DNA from: Setophaga petechia
Lineage: Eukaryota > Chordata > Aves > Passeriformes > Parulidae
Length of the DNA stretch: 64,000 bases
Reading direction: 5' to 3'
NCBI GenBank assembly: GCA_024362935.1
Contig: JANCRA010000014.1
Location: forward strand, 14,586,258-14,650,257
A program made the translations under genes and the position numbers. This document shows, in pieces, positions 60,001-64,000 of the stretch (positions within the stretch are counted from its first letter, which is position 1; every line of letters starts with the position of its first letter). Under the pieces are notes generated by a model. That model had not been told where the DNA came from, did not search any database, and saw only the letters and a program-made list of their open reading frames with translations.

Positions 60001-63000
60001 TATGCAATAGCCTTATTATAAGTAATTTTCAAGCAATGTATTTCCTTTTTACTTTGAAAGACTTTTGAAGTGCTACAGATGAAGTGCCCTTTGTATCACA
60101 GTTAGCTACTGAAAAATAGGTCCTTTAATTAGCTCTCTAACTACATGAAAAATAATTCCCTTAGCTATATTCTGTTTACAGAAATAACATCTTAAAACAC
60201 TTCAGACTCACACATATTACAGCAGGAAAGCCTCGAAACAGTAACAAACCACAACTGAAGTAACAATTACATAAGTTTTAACTCAGCGTATACCAAACAC
60301 AACTCTTTCCCAGGCAACTTTAACCCCAGTGTTTCTCCCCAGAGAAAGGCTTTGCCTGCAAACATGTGCACCTCAGTACAAACCTCTCCAAGCTCAGCAC
60401 TTCTAATCCTTCCTGCAGAAAGGGAGCAGGCCTGGCACCATCCCTGTTATTATACAGGCTCAGGTGGGGACTAAAACAAAGGCAGTAATTACCCCACACC
60501 CCTCATGTGCCCCTTATAAAGGAAATCAGGTGCCTTGGCTGAGCATTTAATTGCTGTTTGTAAGCACAGCTCTTAGCAACTTCTTTAAAAACTCACCTCC
60601 AGAGCAGATTGCTGCCTTAACAGAAGTAAGCTGCTATCTCATGTTCTCCTGCAAATGCCAGAGGAGGTAGCTGTGGGTAGTCTGTCTGTTATTTTATTTT
60701 CCTGTAATACAGCTGAGATTTGAAATGTTAAAATCCGTAATCAAAGTGAAAGCTACCTACATGTTCCTATGCAGAAACATTACTTTATTCTGTCTCCACT
60801 GTTATTAAATTCTAAGCATTGTGAATTCCAGTTATCACTGTAGTTATAAGAGCAATAGGCTTCCCACTCTTTTTTTAAAAACACCAATGTAAAACATATA
60901 CTAGTAACTGTTTTTAATGTTATCTACCCCAGTAGCTACAGTTAGGAACAGTAACTAACAGTCAAGTGGGAAACTGTGCTCTATTTGCTAGCTCCAAAAC
61001 AAATGTCAGCCAGGCTGAATAACATGAATAAAAGTTAACCTGAATAGATACATTTTGCCTCTTCCTTAAAGAAAAGCAGGTACAAATTGGAGGGATTACA
61101 ATGGCTCATAGCCTGCTGCTTATAAAATCTTGTCTAGGGAATTTCATTGTTTAGCAACACACAAGTACAAAGCATATACATTTTGAGCACAGATGGCTTC
61201 CTAACTGAGCACTCACTTGTTTTCATTACTATGCTCTAATATCACAAATCTTTCATATTTATTATGTGAAGCTGTGAATGTGCCAGACAAGCCACCTTAC
61301 TCTGAATATACCAGGATTTACTTCCAAGTGCAATACAGATGGAATGAGCAAGACCATGTACTTTATTTTTAAATGTTAACACCAATTTGAACAATTTCAG
61401 ACAATTTGTAAACATCTAAATAGCAGCAAATAGTTATGTATCTCTTTAAGAGCTACCGTGGGCAGCATTTAGAGACACTGTCAGTGTTGTCATCTTATTG
61501 CAAAAATTCTATACCTTCTTTGCAATTTCCCATGGGCAGCTCCTCACAGCACAACCAACAAGCTCCAACTCTCTCTTTGCCCAGCTAACCCACTCTTTTT
61601 TAGCACTCACCCTCATTGGACACAGCTGTGGCCTGTCAAGGGCAGGCCTGCTCCTAATTGGTAATTAGCACAGCTGCAACTCCTCAGGTGAGATTACCTT
61701 CTGCACTATTCTCTTACATTCTATCCCTCCACATGTCAGTACAAACATCCACAGGAAAAAAAAACCTTTCTCTAGCTCTTCTTCCACAAGAAAAATAGAC
61801 AGCTTAACAGTTCCTTTGGAATACTGAGCAAGAAACCCAAATATATTCCCATTCCAGAATAGTTTGGCAGCAGTGATCTCTGTGTAAAAGCTGGGAAGCT
61901 CCTGAAAGCATCTCTCATGAAAACTTGCATTTCTCTTAAAGTAGCACAAAAAAACTAAAGAATTGAATTGCAGAAAGCATTAAGCAATCCTATTGATGGT
62001 TATGGATGCTCTCCTGATTATATCTGAGACTTATGTCCTTAATAAAAGATTTGTTTCTTATATTGCTCTACCTCTGTTCTGTTCTATTCCCTAACACTGT
62101 GCAGACCTTTAGAATGAAGAGTGGTGTGGAAGTATATTGGCATTCCTGTGACTTCTATAGGAAAATGGTTAATTACAACTCTAAGTCCTGAATTTGTCCA
62201 AATGTGTAGAGAAATGACTGCATTCACCTCATATATCTCCTGACAGAAAGGTTTATTCAAGTTCAGAGACTGCAAGGCACTTGCAGAAAAGGTAAACCAG
62301 TTAGAGCAGGAACTGCAGAATTCAGTACTACTGTTGAAAAGACAAAGTATAAAAGCCAAATTTAAACTTTTTGTTAGCACTGATTTTAAAGCTTATCTGA
62401 AAGCTGCTCCAGCTTTGTGCATGCCAGCAGGAAGTAACTGCTTCTGTATCTTCCTTCATCTTCAGGAGTATTTGGGGTCTTCCCCCTGCTGTTGAAGGTT
62501 TCAATGTGCAATTATTATGTAAGGAAATGGACAAACAGGCACTGCAGTGTGGAGCAATGGCTTTGTGAGTTACAGATTATCTGTGCAAGCACTTCCTCTG
62601 GCACAGGACGGCAGAGATTAGTGTTTGCCACTCTGCTGATGTAGATCATGGTGATACTGCAACAACAAAATATAAAGGCACAGTACAGAATACAGAGTTA
62701 TTGCACACCTGTTCTTTCAGGAGGAATGAAAAGGAAGAAAACTTCCTTGTTCTGTTCAACTTGCACTCAGGGGCTATTCTAACTGGGTGGACATCTCACA
62801 CATGCACATCTGGTTCATGGGTACTGAAGCCCACTAGGCTTTTTACCCCATCATTTACCCATCATTTAACCCCAGTGCTGTTTATCCTTTTAATGATTCT
62901 ATTCTCAGCATTCTCTCCTAGTTTAGCCTTACCAGGGCTCTGCCCATAACCTGCCTTGTGTGTCTTGTCTTGCATTTTGACCTTGATCTTCTATGGTATT

Positions 63001-64000
63001 CAATTTTGTTCTGTCTGTACAGTATCATTCTAATTCATAGATTAAAAATGCTTCAACCTGCTTGTTAATAAACTTTTCCTGAAAACAGCAGCTCAGAGGA
63101 GTGACTGCTTGCTCACTGAAGACATTCTCAAACCTTGGACATTAGTACACCACCAGAAAATGTACATAATGCTGTGGGCAGGTGAAAGAAAAAGCACATC
63201 AACACTCCAAGACAAGGTGTAATGAAATGTTTAAAACATATCTGACCTTTCAAAAGGACATACACCCTGTTAAAATGTACTGACCTATGAAGATTACTAC
63301 ACCACTTCAGGTCCAACAGCAATTCTGACAGCAGTCTCCTCTTGCCTCTGGCTGAGAATGGCCTTTTGGGCCTGCTCTTCTGGACGTGCAAAGCAGGCAT
63401 GTTTGCTGCCAGGGGGTCTGGAGAGAGGCTTAGAGAGGGCAGAAAAGGGCTTGAGCCTCTTTTTTTTTAGATCTTGAATTATCTGTGCTGTTTTGTTCCA
63501 AACACAGCTGTGGGGTGATCCTGCACCCTCCAGGCTCCTGAGGTGTGCATGCAGTGTATCAGCTGTGCACATGGCACACCTCCATGACCTCAGGAAACCA
63601 GAGGCTTGCACACAGCTAAAAATACAGTTGCTTGTCAGACTAGATTGATGAAGCACTCTACAGACCTTGAATGCCAGCAACAGCCCATATTTCTGGCCAC
63701 TTTTTTTTTTTAACTCCTTAAATTGACTTGATTCATCCAACTCAAACAACCTGAATTGTACAATTTGAATATAAGTTTTTTCAATTGTTTTGGGTGCAGG
63801 AGATACTTATCTTAGGATTTTTTTTGTAATCTAGAAGGCCTACTTCCTCTGTTGAAATAAACAACATGGATTTAAGCATCTCTAATCTATGAGCTTCAAG
63901 ATGCTCTTGATGAACTATAGGCTCAATTTAAAATTCCGGCTATGCAGAAGTGGTTTTGTGCAATGGCCTCATGGGAAGAAAGAAACCAAAACTTACAACT
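57059..64000. other. Probable first intron or upstream region of the BtpA-family gene
   Basis: A search by eye for the N-terminal family motif (hydrophobic strand, HVGALPG-like) on the minus strand found nothing, so the first coding exon probably lies to the right of the window. The stretch is AT-rich, with a possible old DNA-transposon fragment near 57385-57510. The open frame at 63297-63749 (-) is discussed among rejected items. Confidence 0.5.
57385..57510. mobile_element. Possible old Tigger/mariner-like DNA transposon fragment
   Basis: Contains aattatccaaggggaataca and a reversed counterpart, ttcggataacagaggactct, reminiscent of the terminal repeats of Tigger-type elements. It is heavily decayed and judged from memory only. 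Confidence 0.25.

Noticed and set aside
61590..62100. LTR-like composition with an AATAAA followed by a T-rich tail
   Set aside because: No matching inverted ends or target-site duplication were found, so it is not called as an LTR.
63297..63749. 150-codon minus-strand open frame with a lysine- and arginine-rich C-terminal part
   Set aside because: I could not match it to a family. The putative coding part contains a run of A bases (AAAAAAAAAG), no clear acceptor was chosen, and an alternative overlapping frame looks equally plausible. Translated search would decide.
1..64000. CRISPR arrays, tRNA, rRNA and microRNA genes
   Set aside because: Looked for and not seen. The direct repeats present are minisatellites and segmental duplications in eukaryotic DNA.

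Overview
The window is nuclear DNA of a bird, most likely a songbird. The evidence is split genes with consensus GT-AG introns, CR1 LINE 3' ends, two solo endogenous-retrovirus LTRs of a kind common in songbird genomes, one ancient MIR core, AT-rich introns and a few GC-rich islands. No bacterial-style operon, CRISPR array or RNA gene was recognised.

Left part (1-23.6 kb). After about 5.5 kb of non-coding DNA with a solo LTR and minisatellites lies a locus matching human 19q12, where PLEKHF1 and C19orf12 face each other. Here the locus has been duplicated and rearranged. Copy 1 of C19orf12 (minus strand, coding 6668-13011) and copy 2 (minus strand, coding 17836-20980) both reconstruct as three-exon genes with compatible splice phases, giving 149 and 152 residues; 152 equals the human long form. 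Between them lie a remnant of a third copy (about 13545-15258), cut inside exon 2, and a plus-strand PLEKHF1 coding exon (16222-16830). The PLEKHF1 exon is intact through its PH domain but broken inside its FYVE domain, where it runs into the duplicated C19orf12 3' flank. An old ERV fragment (LTR plus frameshifted gag) sits in intron 1 of copy 1. A CpG island (about 22.6-23.45 kb) upstream of copy 2 is its likely promoter, and copy 1 has no equivalent.

The most striking observation is that introns and 3' flanks of the two C19orf12 copies are nearly identical over long stretches (no difference seen by eye over about 450 bp), while the protein-coding exons differ strongly. Exon 3 is about 83% identical in DNA and 66% in protein; the core of exon 2 is about 38% identical in protein. 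Either coding exons were under diversifying selection or relaxed constraint, or gene conversion homogenised the non-coding parts only.

Middle (23.6-43.8 kb). This is a gene-poor stretch with several CR1 fragments (one split by a later insertion), a minisatellite-like array at 25.26-25.83 kb and an orphan GC-rich patch at 25.85-26.16 kb. No exon could be supported.

Right part (43.8-64 kb). A minus-strand gene of the BtpA/SgcQ family spans 44603-57058 with four in-phase exons coding the last 216 residues. The exon for roughly the first 50 residues was not found and probably lies beyond the window. Its introns hold a solo LTR with a perfect 5-bp target-site duplication and a minisatellite whose units repeat a 5' splice-site consensus next to a true splice donor.
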